A stretch of 18,556 nt of DNA from DASYXT01 sp035934555. GTDB taxonomy: Bacteria; Verrucomicrobiota; Verrucomicrobiia; Limisphaerales; UBA8199. Under the pieces are notes generated by a model that saw nothing but the letters and a program-made list of their open reading frames with translations, did no database searches and was not told the DNA's origin. Shown here piece by piece: positions 8,163 through 15,866 of this stretch (position 1 is the stretch's first letter; the number at the start of each line of letters is the position of its first letter). The translations under genes were made by a program, and so were the position numbers. Location: contig DASYXT010000130.1 in NCBI GenBank assembly GCA_035934555.1, positions 1 to 18,556 of the forward strand, read 5' to 3'.

Positions 8163-9445
8163 CCAGAGAGATCAAATACGCCTTGGTACTCATCTGCATC
8201 TCCACGACCGCGCGGCCGATGAGCGGGCAGATCATTGAAGTCCTGCATTCGTTCAGTGGGCCGGATGGCTACTCAGTAGCGGGTGGGCTTGCCCTTGCCA
8301 GCGATGGATACCTCTACGGCACCACGGTCAGGGGCGGGGACTCCGACCTCGGCACGGTCTTCAGGATAACGACCGACGGGGTATTCACTTGTGTTCTCTC
8401 GTTTGCCAACACAAATGGCGCGCAGCCGTACGCAACTCTCATTCAGGGGCGTGACGGCAATCTCTACGGGACGACGAGCGTCGGCGGCCGACTCGACCTT
8501 AACAGCGGTTTCGGGTATGGGACCGTGTTTAAGATCTCACCCGCGGCCGCCCTGTCCACAGTGGCTTCGCTCGATGGAACCAATGGTGCCCGCCCGGCGG
8601 GCAAACTCCTGGAGGCAAGCGACGGCACCCTTTACGGGATCGCAACCGCTGGAGGGCTCTATGGGTACGGAACCGTCTTCAAAATCCCGAACAGCGGCGC
8701 CATCTCCACGTTGTACAGCTTCGACTGGACGAACGGCGCTTATCCCCGCGCCGGCGTGATCGAAGGGTCTGATGGCGCACTGTACGGGGCGACAGAGGGC
8801 GGCGCACTGAACTCCTATTACTATGGTACGATATTCAGGATCACGCCAACTGGCGCGCTGACCACGCTTGCGGTTCTGCCCAACCCGCAGACCGCGCTGC
8901 TGCTCGCATCGGACGGGAACTTCTATGGCGCCGCAGGGTCCGATCCTTACTTTATTTACAGGGCCACATCCGAGGGCGCCTGGACCGAGCTAGCCTCGGT
9001 TGGGGGGGAAAGCCCCGTTGGCACGCTGTTCCAAGCGAGAGATGGCGGAATCTACGGAGCCATACCGATGGCGGGTTATATTTTCAAGGTTGGAACCAAC
9101 GGCCTGCTCGCCAACCTGGCCCGGTTCAGCGGGAGCAACGGCCGGCTACCCGTGTCGGAGCTTATCCAGGCAAATGACGGTAACCTGTACGGGACAACCG
9201 ATGCCGGCGGCGCCAACGATCTGGGCACCGTGTTCCGGCTCACGTTCCCCACGCTGACGGCGACAAGGACCGGGCCCTATATCTTACTCTCGTGGCCAAC
9301 GAATCAGACCGGGTTCAATTTGGAGTACTCACTGGACATGACGGCTCCCAATTGGTTGGCAGGGCCACCAGCCCACATCTCAGGCGACCAGTATCAAGTT
9401 TGGACCCTTCCGACGGTCTCAGCCATCTACAGGCTCAAGAAGTAA
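8159..9445 (+). CDS. Secreted GloVer-repeat protein (seven repeats)
   Basis: 428 residues. ATG 8159 overlaps the stop of the giant GH9 gene as ATGA, so translational coupling and co-transcription are likely. A short basic N-terminus and hydrophobic stretch (6-20) suggest a signal peptide ending near SGQ. Seven repeats of about 45-60 residues follow, each centred on a DGxLYG motif (SDGYLYGTT, RDGNLYGTT, SDGTLYGIA, SDGALYGAT, SDGNFYGAA, RDGGIYGAI, NDGNLYGTT), usually followed by GTVFxxT and TLxxF: the TIGR03803 Gloeo/Verruco signature. The last 65 or so residues (ILLSWPTN...IYRLKK) form the small beta domain common at the ends of verrucomicrobial exported proteins. Function is unknown; seven repeats suggest a beta-propeller used for binding. 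Coupling to a GH9 gene suggests a surface or carbohydrate-related role, which is inference only. Confidence 0.9.
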   Translation: MTREIKYALVLICISTTARPMSGQIIEVLHSFSGPDGYSVAGGLALASDGYLYGTTVRGGDSDLGTVFRITTDGVFTCVLSFANTNGAQPYATLIQGRDGNLYGTTSVGGRLDLNSGFGYGTVFKISPAAALSTVASLDGTNGARPAGKLLEASDGTLYGIATAGGLYGYGTVFKIPNSGAISTLYSFDWTNGAYPRAGVIEGSDGALYGATEGGALNSYYYGTIFRITPTGALTTLAVLPNPQTALLLASDGNFYGAAGSDPYFIYRATSEGAWTELASVGGESPVGTLFQARDGGIYGAIPMAGYIFKVGTNGLLANLARFSGSNGRLPVSELIQANDGNLYGTTDAGGANDLGTVFRLTFPTLTATRTGPYILLSWPTNQTGFNLEYSLDMTAPNWLAGPPAHISGDQYQVWTLPTVSAIYRLKK

Positions 9446-9461
9446 CAGCTTAGTGCGAGTG

Positions 9462-10901
9462 ATGAACGCGTTTACCCCGGACGGGCGGCTCCCGCAACCC
9501 GCTTCATTGATAAGCGGGCGTGCAGCAACCCGCCTGCTGCTGTTCGTTCTGGTTGCTGCCGCCCAAAGTTTCGCGCGCGCCCAGGGGTTCCAGGAGCTGC
9601 ATGCCTTCACTGGCCCCCCGGATGGCTCCCTGCCGAAAGGTGCGCTCATCCAGGCCACTGACGGCAATTTCTACGGAACGACGTTTTGGGGCGGCACAAA
9701 CACACAGAACGGCCAGCGACCCTGGGGTTTGGGAACAGTCTTCAAAATGACCTCCGACGGACAACTCACCACAATGGCGTCCTTTAACGGGACAAACGGC
9801 ATGTACCCGGCTGGAGCGCTCCTCCAGGGGGCCGACGGCAACTTCTACGGGATCACCACCAGCGATATAAATGGTAATCCGACCCTCTTTGTCATGGGGC
9901 CGGATGGGGCCCTGTACACACTTGCGCGCTTTGATGGCGCTGCCGATCCCAACCCCTTGGGAGGCCTGGCGCAGGGACCTGACGGCAACCTCTACGGAGT
10001 GACCGAGAGAGGAGGTCTGCTCAGTGAGGGCACAGTTTTCAGAATGGTAATCGCCACGTCGCCCTGGGAGTTGCAGACGCTGGTCACTTTTAGCCTGAAC
10101 GATCACCCTGAATTGGGAGCGTACCCCGAAGGAGGCATGGTGCTCGGAAACGACGGAAGCCTGTATGGCACCACCGGCGACGGCGGCGCTTGCGGGGCCT
10201 ACGGTACGGTCTTCAAAATGACGACAAACGGGGACCTCACGACGCTCGCCCCATTCTGCCGCTCGCCCGGAAGCGCCGTCTGGCCCGGCGGCCGGCTGCT
10301 GCTGGCCGCCGACGGCAGCTTCTACGGGACGGCCGGAGGGGGGACGTACACTTTCGGCTGTGTTTTCCACTTCACACCGGGCGACGCCCCGGCCGTGCTC
10401 GGCTCACTGACAGTTGACTGCGGCAGCGACCCCGTCGATGGATTGGCCCAGGCTAACGACAGCAACATTTACGGCGTCGCTACGTCCGCGGGCCAAGGGA
10501 ACTGTGGTGCGGTCTTCCGAATAACGCCCGACGGCACGGCAAGCGGTCTTCTGGCCTTCAGCGGTCAGGCAGGTCCGTATCCAGGGTGCAACCCGTACGC
10601 CGGCCTTGTTCGTGGCCGCGACGGCAACCTTTACGGGACGTGCGGACTTGGCTCGGCCGGGTCAGGCAATGTTTTCCGCATTATCATCCCAGGTCCGCCG
10701 CTCTCTGTCGCAGCATTCGGCGCCGGACAGATCGTCCTTTCCTGGCCGACAAACTACCAGGGGTACACTTTGCAGTCATCGCCCCGTCTCGAGCCTCCGG
10801 CCTGGTCTCCATGCACAAATGTGCCGGTAATAGGATCGCACCAGTACTATGTAACCAACTCCATCATCGGTTCCGCCGCTTTCTTCCGGCTGCAGAAGTG
10901 A
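9462..10901 (+). CDS. Secreted GloVer-repeat protein (seven repeats)
   Basis: 479 residues from ATG 9462, 16 bases after the preceding gene, so very likely in the same transcript. GTG 9453 and GTG 9459 are alternative in-frame starts; no clear Shine-Dalgarno sequence decides. The signal peptide has arginines at 17 and 22, a core RLLLFVLVAAAQ, and probable cleavage after ARAQ. Seven GloVer units follow (TDGNFYGTT, ADGNFYGIT, PDGNLYGVT, NDGSLYGTT, ADGSFYGTA, NDSNIYGVA, RDGNLYGTC); the sixth has a Ser in place of the Gly. The C-terminal domain (about 405-479, LSWPTNYQGYTLQSS ... FFRLQK) closely matches that of the gene at 13917-15314, and the similarity continues past the stop codon, indicating duplication. 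Function unknown; an extracellular or surface beta-propeller is inferred. Confidence 0.9.
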   Translation: MNAFTPDGRLPQPASLISGRAATRLLLFVLVAAAQSFARAQGFQELHAFTGPPDGSLPKGALIQATDGNFYGTTFWGGTNTQNGQRPWGLGTVFKMTSDGQLTTMASFNGTNGMYPAGALLQGADGNFYGITTSDINGNPTLFVMGPDGALYTLARFDGAADPNPLGGLAQGPDGNLYGVTERGGLLSEGTVFRMVIATSPWELQTLVTFSLNDHPELGAYPEGGMVLGNDGSLYGTTGDGGACGAYGTVFKMTTNGDLTTLAPFCRSPGSAVWPGGRLLLAADGSFYGTAGGGTYTFGCVFHFTPGDAPAVLGSLTVDCGSDPVDGLAQANDSNIYGVATSAGQGNCGAVFRITPDGTASGLLAFSGQAGPYPGCNPYAGLVRGRDGNLYGTCGLGSAGSGNVFRIIIPGPPLSVAAFGAGQIVLSWPTNYQGYTLQSSPRLEPPAWSPCTNVPVIGSHQYYVTNSIIGSAAFFRLQK

Positions 10902-10938
10902 ATGCAAAAAGTCAAATGATGAGATGCGGTCTCAATGC
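10902..10938 (+). repeat. Conserved 37-nt 3' flank, copy 1
   Basis: The 37 bases directly after the stop codon match 32 of 37 bases directly after the stop of the GloVer gene ending at 15314. The core reads AAAGTCAAATGATGAGATGC. It is non-coding for the upstream gene and partly overlaps a possible long N-terminal extension of the next frame. It resembles the TCAATGTCAAGACC word found upstream of the RAYT gene at 18379-18392. Confidence 0.65.
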
Positions 10939-11016
10939 GCTCCCAATGCGCTTCGCTGCGCATCAGCAAAGGAGTCCACTAACAGGCACTTTGGGACACG
11001 CCTTGCACTTCGAATA

Positions 11017-13761
11017 ATGAAGGGGACTCGACTAACACTAGGAAGATACTTAGACCGCACGCTTCGGTTTTCGGTAGCCTATTGGATTTTGATGGCCGGC
11101 GCGGCGGTCGCACCCCTCGTGGCGGTGGGAGGGCAAGCCGAACCGTACCGATATGAAGAACTGTACTCGTTTCGCTCGGACACGGACGGCTACGGCCCCC
11201 AAGGCGCGCTCGTTCAGGGATCCGATGGCAACTTCTACGGCACGACCTATGAAGGTGGGCAACCGACGACCAACTGCCCGGCGTGTGGGTACGGGACGGT
11301 GTTCAGGATCACGCCGCACGGCGTGCTCACAACCATCGCCTGGTTTGATGGCACCACCAATGGTTATCCGACGAATTACGGTGAGTACCCCTTTGGGGCC
11401 ATGCTGCAAGCCACAGACGGGAACTTCTACGGCGACTCGGAGGGCGGCCTCTTTAAGGTGACGCCGGGTGGAGTCCTCACTCCCATGCCAGGAGGGACGC
11501 TGGGTGATCCTATCCAGGGTACGAACGGAGATCTTTACAGTGGGAACCCATACTACGGCCTTATCGCATGGTACTCCTTGGGCGGGAGCACCTTGGGCTC
11601 CGTCTACCCCTCCGGCACTCCGTCGGGCGGCCTGGTCCAAGCTTCCGATGGCAACCTTTACGGCCTGACCTCAAATGGCGGCGCCAACGATTACGGCTCC
11701 GCTTACAAGCTGACGCCCGGCGGCGTGCTGACGACCTTGGTATCCTTTGGAACCAACAGCCCGCCCGTTTACCCTCCGATTTGGCCTTATGGCAAGCTCC
11801 TGCAGGCCAGCGACGGCAATCTCTATGGCGTAGCTGGCGAGGACGGAACAATTTTCAGGCTGACGTTGGGCGGTGTTTTAAGCAACCTCGTCGAGTTTGG
11901 AGTGGATGCCTATGGCCAAAACCCCAACGGCGGCTTGATCGAGGCCAATGATGGGAACTTCTATGGCACCACAGCTTACGGCGGCGCCCCGCCTGACTAT
12001 GGCGACATGGGCACCGTGTTTAGACTGAGCCCTCAGGGAGAGATAACGACCATTATCACCTTCACAGGCCGGGGCCCGGTTCCTGGGAGTAACCCGCTCG
12101 CCGGGCTTATCCAAGGCGCCGACGGCAATCTATACGGCACCTGCGCCTACGGCGGCTCGCGCGGCGGTGGGAACGTGTTCCGCATCATCATGGCCGGCCC
12201 GCGACTCGGCTTTAGCAACGTCGCGGGCCACGTGGTGCTCTCCTGGCGCACCAATTACGTGGGCTACACGCTGCAAACGTCGGAAGATTTAACTCAGTGG
12301 GTCAATTGGACAAACCATCCCGTCGTCTCCGGCGGACTGTACCTGGTGACCACCCCAGCAACCGGCGGGGCGGGGTTTTTCCGTTTGATAAGGGCTGCTC
12401 CGCTCGGGCAACCCCAATTGACCTGGATTACCAACAACGGCGCGATCGCGCTTACGGGCTATTCCGGCCCCGGGGGCTCAATCGCTTTGCCCAGCACCAT
12501 CGATGGCTTGCCGGTGACAACCATTGCCGACAACGCCACCTTCCGTTTCAGCAGTCCAGCCTCGCTCACCGTCCCAAACGGCATTACCAGCATCGGCGCC
12601 TACGCGTTTCTCGACGCCGTCGGCCTGGCCGGCATCACGCTCCCCAACAGTGTCACCAATATCGGGGAGTCGGCCTTCTCCTACTGCTGGGACCTGTCGA
12701 GCATAACGCTGCCCAGCAGCCTGACTAGCGTTCCCAACTGGGCGTTCTATTACTGCACCATTCTGGCCAGCGTCACGCTCCCCAACAGCGTCACCAATAT
12801 CGGCCAGGCGGCGTTTACCGGCTGCTCCAGGTTGACTGGCATTACGCTGCCCACCCGCCTGCGCAGCATCGGAGTCAGCGCCTTTTCCGACTGCACTGGC
12901 CTGACGAGCGTCACGATTCCCGACGGCGTGACGAGTATCGGCGACAACGCCTTTGAGGGATGCTCCAGCCTGGCCGGTGCCGTGATAGGCAATGGGGTCC
13001 GCAGCACGGGCAACCAGGTCTTTTTAGGTTGCTCCCGGCTGGCGAACGTCACCATTGGCAACGCCGTCACCAACGTCGGTTTTGGCGCGTTTATTTCCTG
13101 CACGAACCTGGGCAGCATCGCGATTCCGGATAGCGTCAACAGTATTGGGTCCTCCGCCTTTCTCCGATGCTCGGGGCTGACCAACGTGACTTTTGGCAAC
13201 GGCCTTGTCAGCGTCTGGGACGAGGCGTTTTTCGGCTGCACCAGCCTGGTCAGCGTCGTCCTTCCGAATACCGTCACCACTATTACTATAGGCGCGTTTT
13301 CGGAATGCCCTGGGCTCACCAACATTATCATTGGCAGCAGCCTTGCCAGTTTGGGCAGCCAGGCGTTTTCCGGCTGCACCCACCTGACGAGCGTCTATTT
13401 TAAAGGCAATGCGCCGTCGGCCGATTACACGGTCTTTGGCGGCGACCCCGTGACCGTGTACTACCTGCCAGGCACTAGCGGTTGGACCAATTCTTTCGCC
13501 TCTGTTCCGACGGCCCCGTGGGTATTGCCGTATCCGCTGATCCTGACTCTGGCGCCGGGCTTTGGCGTTAGCAGCAACGGCTTCGGGTTCACCATCTCCT
13601 GGGCCACGAACCGCTGGGTGGTGGTGGAAGCCTGCGCGAGTCTGAGCCATCCGGCCTGGCAACCGCTACAAACCAGCACCTTGAGCAACGGCGTGTCGTA
13701 CTTCCACGATCCGGCGTGGACCGCCTATCCAATGCGTGTCTACCGCGTGAGGTCGCCATGA
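11017..13761 (+). CDS. Secreted GloVer-repeat protein fused to a BspA-type leucine-rich repeat array
   Basis: 914 residues from ATG 11017. An in-frame ATG at 10924 would add 31 residues that read through repeat-like DNA and would bury the signal peptide, so the later start is preferred. The signal peptide runs to about GGQA (residues 18-40). Seven GloVer units occupy about 45-388, the third degenerate (TNGDLYSGN). A first SWRTN...FFRL domain follows at 405-465. Then come twelve BspA/LRR_5 units of 23 residues (527-802), consensus IGxxAFxxCxxLTSVTLPxSVTN, and a second, different SWATN terminal domain (about 845-914, ending YRVRSP). Having two terminal domains suggests the fusion of a complete GloVer protein to a complete LRR protein. 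BspA-type LRR proteins are often adhesins; that role here is inference. It lies 115 bases after the previous gene, possibly in the same operon. Confidence 0.88.
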   Translation: MKGTRLTLGRYLDRTLRFSVAYWILMAGAAVAPLVAVGGQAEPYRYEELYSFRSDTDGYGPQGALVQGSDGNFYGTTYEGGQPTTNCPACGYGTVFRITPHGVLTTIAWFDGTTNGYPTNYGEYPFGAMLQATDGNFYGDSEGGLFKVTPGGVLTPMPGGTLGDPIQGTNGDLYSGNPYYGLIAWYSLGGSTLGSVYPSGTPSGGLVQASDGNLYGLTSNGGANDYGSAYKLTPGGVLTTLVSFGTNSPPVYPPIWPYGKLLQASDGNLYGVAGEDGTIFRLTLGGVLSNLVEFGVDAYGQNPNGGLIEANDGNFYGTTAYGGAPPDYGDMGTVFRLSPQGEITTIITFTGRGPVPGSNPLAGLIQGADGNLYGTCAYGGSRGGGNVFRIIMAGPRLGFSNVAGHVVLSWRTNYVGYTLQTSEDLTQWVNWTNHPVVSGGLYLVTTPATGGAGFFRLIRAAPLGQPQLTWITNNGAIALTGYSGPGGSIALPSTIDGLPVTTIADNATFRFSSPASLTVPNGITSIGAYAFLDAVGLAGITLPNSVTNIGESAFSYCWDLSSITLPSSLTSVPNWAFYYCTILASVTLPNSVTNIGQAAFTGCSRLTGITLPTRLRSIGVSAFSDCTGLTSVTIPDGVTSIGDNAFEGCSSLAGAVIGNGVRSTGNQVFLGCSRLANVTIGNAVTNVGFGAFISCTNLGSIAIPDSVNSIGSSAFLRCSGLTNVTFGNGLVSVWDEAFFGCTSLVSVVLPNTVTTITIGAFSECPGLTNIIIGSSLASLGSQAFSGCTHLTSVYFKGNAPSADYTVFGGDPVTVYYLPGTSGWTNSFASVPTAPWVLPYPLILTLAPGFGVSSNGFGFTISWATNRWVVVEACASLSHPAWQPLQTSTLSNGVSYFHDPAWTAYPMRVYRVRSP
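12595..13422 (+). repeat. Twelve tandem 69-bp units encoding LRR_5 repeats
   Basis: The coding sequence repeats with an exact 69-base period. The glycine codon opening the first unit is at 12595 and the equivalent glycine of the twelfth is at 13354, exactly 11 x 69 bases later, with no indels. Each unit encodes AF..C..L..(I/V)(T/I)(L/I)P. The DNA copies have diverged while the protein consensus is kept, consistent with purifying selection on the solenoid. Confidence 0.9.
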
Positions 13762-13916
13762 AGAGAAGTAAAGTGGAACGAGCGACATTCGTGACCCAGA
13801 TCTGACCCATGAAAAACGCACAAGGTAGAGGCTTGACCCAGGCTGACGACTTCGGACAAGACCCCAGTTGCATGGTTCAAACTCAGCGGGCAAGGGTCTA
13901 CTGGAACAAGACCCCT
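13762..13916. other. 155-base intergenic spacer with repeated CAAGACCCC words
   Basis: This spacer separates the GloVer-LRR gene from the last GloVer gene. GGACAAGACCCC (13854-13865) and GGAACAAGACCCC (13903-13915) occur 49 bases apart, the second directly before ATG 13917. TGACCC also occurs at 13791-13796 and 13802-13807, and CTTGACCC near 13833. An in-frame ATG at 13809 would extend the next gene through this region, but the extension has no signal-peptide character. The GACCC-rich words look like remnants of dispersed repeats rather than operators. Confidence 0.4.
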
Positions 13917-15314
13917 ATGCGCAAAAATTTCACCGCCTCTATAGCCCTGCTGATATTCGGCTGCACAAGTCCTGCCGCCAGCCAAGTATTTCAGGAACTC
14001 TATAGTTTTGAGCCCTTTGGAACCAACGGCGACGGTCCTTATGGCGGGCTTATCCAGGCACGCGACCACAACTATTATGGAACGACGTTCTACGGCGGTG
14101 CGTGGGACTGCGGAACCCTGTACAAGATGACCACTAACGGCGTACTTACGATTATAGCCTCCTTCAACGGGACCACCACCGATCAGCATCCCATCACGCA
14201 ACTCGTCGAAGCGAATGACGGAAGTTTCTATGGTGCCACCGTGTATCCAAGCCGCATATTCGAGGCGACGCCCGACGGCACCCTGACGAGCGCCGGCGGT
14301 GGTATCGGCACAATAATGAGCCCCATCCTCCAAGCAAGGGATGGTTGCCTTTACGTTGTCGATATGGGCGATCCCGCCGCCTATGCCGGCACTGATTCCA
14401 TCTACGATGGATCCATATCAAGGTTTAACGAGGGAGGGGGACCCGGCGGGGGCGTTTACCAGTTCGCCCGCGCCTCTCACCCGGAGAACGGCTACTACCC
14501 ATCGGGTGGCCTGGTCCAGGCGCCCGACGGAAATTTCTACGGCGTGACTTCAGAAGGCGGCGCATACGGCTATGGCGTGGCCTACCGCCTGACGACGAAC
14601 GGTAACTACGCCGTCCTGTGCTCTTTCAGCCGGGGCCCGGCACTGAACGATGCCGTTTATCCCTACGGCCGGCTACTACTCGCGAGCGACGGCAACTTGT
14701 ACGGAGTGGCAGGCGCATATTATGAGGACGGCTACCTATTCAGGCTGACCACCAATGGTGTGCTAACCACGCTCGTTCGGTTCGGGACTTGGGATGCTCA
14801 GGGTCAACTTGTCTGGGGCCAGACCCCCAACGCCGGACTTATAGAGGCGAACGACGGAAATTTCTACGGCACCACGATGTACGGCGGCGACCCGAGGTTT
14901 TGGCCCACCGGCCTGGGAACTGTGTTCAGGGTGACCCCTGCAGGCGTAGTAACCACGATCGTTTCCTTCACCGAGACCGGTGGTCCGTACCCAGGCGCCA
15001 CGCCCCACGCCGGGCTCCTGCAGGCCAGCGACGGCAACCTTTACGGCACCACGGCCAACGCCGGCTCGCGCGGTGCCGGCAATATTTTCCGCATCATCAT
15101 GCCCGGCCCGCTGCTCTCGGTCGCGGCAGCCGGTGCCGGACAGGTCGTTCTGTCCTGGCGGACGAATTACCAGGGCTACGGCTTGCAGTCATCGCCGGAC
15201 CTGCAACCTCCGAACTGGTCACCATGCACGAATGCACCGGTCGTGGTGGGGCACCACTATTACGTGACCAATTCCCTCACCGGCCCCGCCCGGTTCTTCC
15301 GGTTGCAAAAATGA
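13917..15314 (+). CDS. Secreted GloVer-repeat protein (seven repeats)
   Basis: 465 residues from ATG 13917, preceded at 13903 by a GGAAC stretch that could serve as a weak ribosome site. This start gives a clear signal peptide: basic MRK, core ASIALLIFG, probable cleavage after AAS. A cysteine after IFG is not a good lipobox because Phe occupies the -2 position. Seven GloVer units follow: RDHNYYGTT, NDGSFYGAT, RDGCLYVVD (degenerate), PDGNFYGVT, SDGNLYGVA, NDGNFYGTT, SDGNLYGTT. The C-terminal domain (about 395-465, LSWRTNYQGYGLQSS ... FFRLQK) is closest to that of the gene at 9462-10901. Function unknown; a propeller-like exported binding protein is inferred. It is the last gene of the plus-strand GloVer cluster. 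Confidence 0.9.
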   Translation: MRKNFTASIALLIFGCTSPAASQVFQELYSFEPFGTNGDGPYGGLIQARDHNYYGTTFYGGAWDCGTLYKMTTNGVLTIIASFNGTTTDQHPITQLVEANDGSFYGATVYPSRIFEATPDGTLTSAGGGIGTIMSPILQARDGCLYVVDMGDPAAYAGTDSIYDGSISRFNEGGGPGGGVYQFARASHPENGYYPSGGLVQAPDGNFYGVTSEGGAYGYGVAYRLTTNGNYAVLCSFSRGPALNDAVYPYGRLLLASDGNLYGVAGAYYEDGYLFRLTTNGVLTTLVRFGTWDAQGQLVWGQTPNAGLIEANDGNFYGTTMYGGDPRFWPTGLGTVFRVTPAGVVTTIVSFTETGGPYPGATPHAGLLQASDGNLYGTTANAGSRGAGNIFRIIMPGPLLSVAAAGAGQVVLSWRTNYQGYGLQSSPDLQPPNWSPCTNAPVVVGHHYYVTNSLTGPARFFRLQK

Positions 15315-15351
15315 ATGCCAAAAGTCAAATGTTGAGATCCGGCCCCAATGC
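15315..15351 (+). repeat. Conserved 37-nt 3' flank, copy 2
   Basis: The bases directly after the stop codon match 32 of 37 bases after the stop at 10901. The core reads AAAGTCAAATGTTGAGATCC. The last ten bases overlap the left arm of a possible weak terminator. Confidence 0.65.
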
Positions 15352-15365
15352 CACGGGCGTTTTTT
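15342..15365 (+). terminator. Possible weak intrinsic terminator of the GloVer cluster
   Basis: GCCC (15342-15345) can pair with GGGC (15355-15358) across a 9-base loop, followed by G and six T residues (15360-15365). The T-tract and position fit an intrinsic terminator after the GloVer gene, but a 4-bp stem is marginal. Confidence 0.3.
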
Positions 15366-15416
15366 CAGGTGGGAAATAAGTTGTTCTGACCCCAAAACAA
15401 TGCGTTGTTTTTCTTC

Positions 15417-15467
15417 TTGCAATCCTACAAGTGTAGGATATTGTGAGTCTCACAATTGTAGGATATC
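15417..15467 (+). promoter_or_regulatory. Autoregulatory promoter with BlaI-type operators
   Basis: A near-perfect dyad ATCCTACA-AG-TGTAGGAT (15422-15439) contains the TACAnnTGTA core typical of BlaI/MecI operators. A second dyad TTGTGAG-T-CTCACAA (15441-15455) and the palindrome ACAATTGT (15452-15459) follow. TGTAGGATAT occurs at 15432-15441 and again at 15457-15466, a 25-base direct repeat; the second copy leads directly into the start codon. A plausible promoter is TTGCAA (15417-15422), a 16-base spacer that is exactly the first dyad, and TATTGT (15439-15444); both boxes match consensus at 4 of 6. Repressor binding would therefore block polymerase at its own gene. AGGA four bases before the ATG may be the ribosome site. 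Confidence 0.7.
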
Positions 15468-15866
15468 ATGAGTTTCAAAGCCAAAGCTCAGAAAAACAGG
15501 AACCGTACCCCTCGAATCTCCGAAGCCGAATGGATCGTCATGAAGGTCGTCTGGCGATTACACACCGCCACAGCGAAGCAGGTGGTTGAGGCGCTTGCAG
15601 GAGACGCTGATTGGAAGCCGAAAACCATCCACACTTTGCTCAGCAGGCTGGTGCAGAAGGGAGTGCTGGCAACCGAGAAACCTGCACGGGAGTACCTGTT
15701 CCGTCCACGGGTATCCGAGGAGGAGTGCCGTGTGGCTGCCAGCCGTTCGTTCATTGCCCGGGTGTTTGATGGCCAGGTCGCGCCGTTCCTCGCGTGCTTT
15801 TTGGCGGACCAGAAGCTCTCGCGCAAGGAGATCGAAGAGATCAGGAGCATCCTCAATGACAAATGA
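15468..15866 (+). CDS. blaI: BlaI/MecI/CopY-family transcriptional repressor
   Basis: 132 residues, close to the usual 120-130 of the family. A winged helix spans about 16-80: ISEAEWIVMKVVW, then the recognition helix PKTIHTLLSRLVQKG, then the wing (GVLATEKPAREYLFRP). The C-terminal helical part (84-132, EEECRVAASRSFIARVFDG ... LSRKEIEEIRSIL) is the usual dimerisation region. Family members bind TACAnnTGTA-like dyads and are inactivated by proteolysis downstream of a BlaR1-type protease. The operator dyads lie immediately upstream, so autoregulation is likely. The stop overlaps the start of the M56 gene (ATGA), the classic coupled arrangement. No beta-lactamase gene is visible here, so the symbol marks the family, not resistance. 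The real targets are probably this operon and unknown genes elsewhere. Confidence 0.92.
   Translation: MSFKAKAQKNRNRTPRISEAEWIVMKVVWRLHTATAKQVVEALAGDADWKPKTIHTLLSRLVQKGVLATEKPAREYLFRPRVSEEECRVAASRSFIARVFDGQVAPFLACFLADQKLSRKEIEEIRSILNDK

Noticed and set aside
9504..10370. 288-residue minus-strand open frame inside a GloVer gene
   Set aside because: It is antisense to the clear GloVer coding frame and arises from its GC-rich codon use; no family resemblance.
10924..11016. Upstream in-frame start for the GloVer-LRR gene
   Set aside because: The added 31 residues come from repeat-like flank and displace the signal peptide; ATG 11017 is the better start.
12750..13379. 209-residue minus-strand frame with regular repeats
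   Set aside because: Its repeats are the antisense reading of the 69-bp LRR units, not a separate repeat protein.
12595..13422. Tandem array as a possible CRISPR
   Set aside because: The units are coding, contiguous without spacers and in frame with an LRR protein.
13917..13970. Lipoprotein signal in the last GloVer protein (IFGC)
   Set aside because: Phe at the -2 position does not fit the lipobox; an ordinary signal-peptidase site after AAS fits better.
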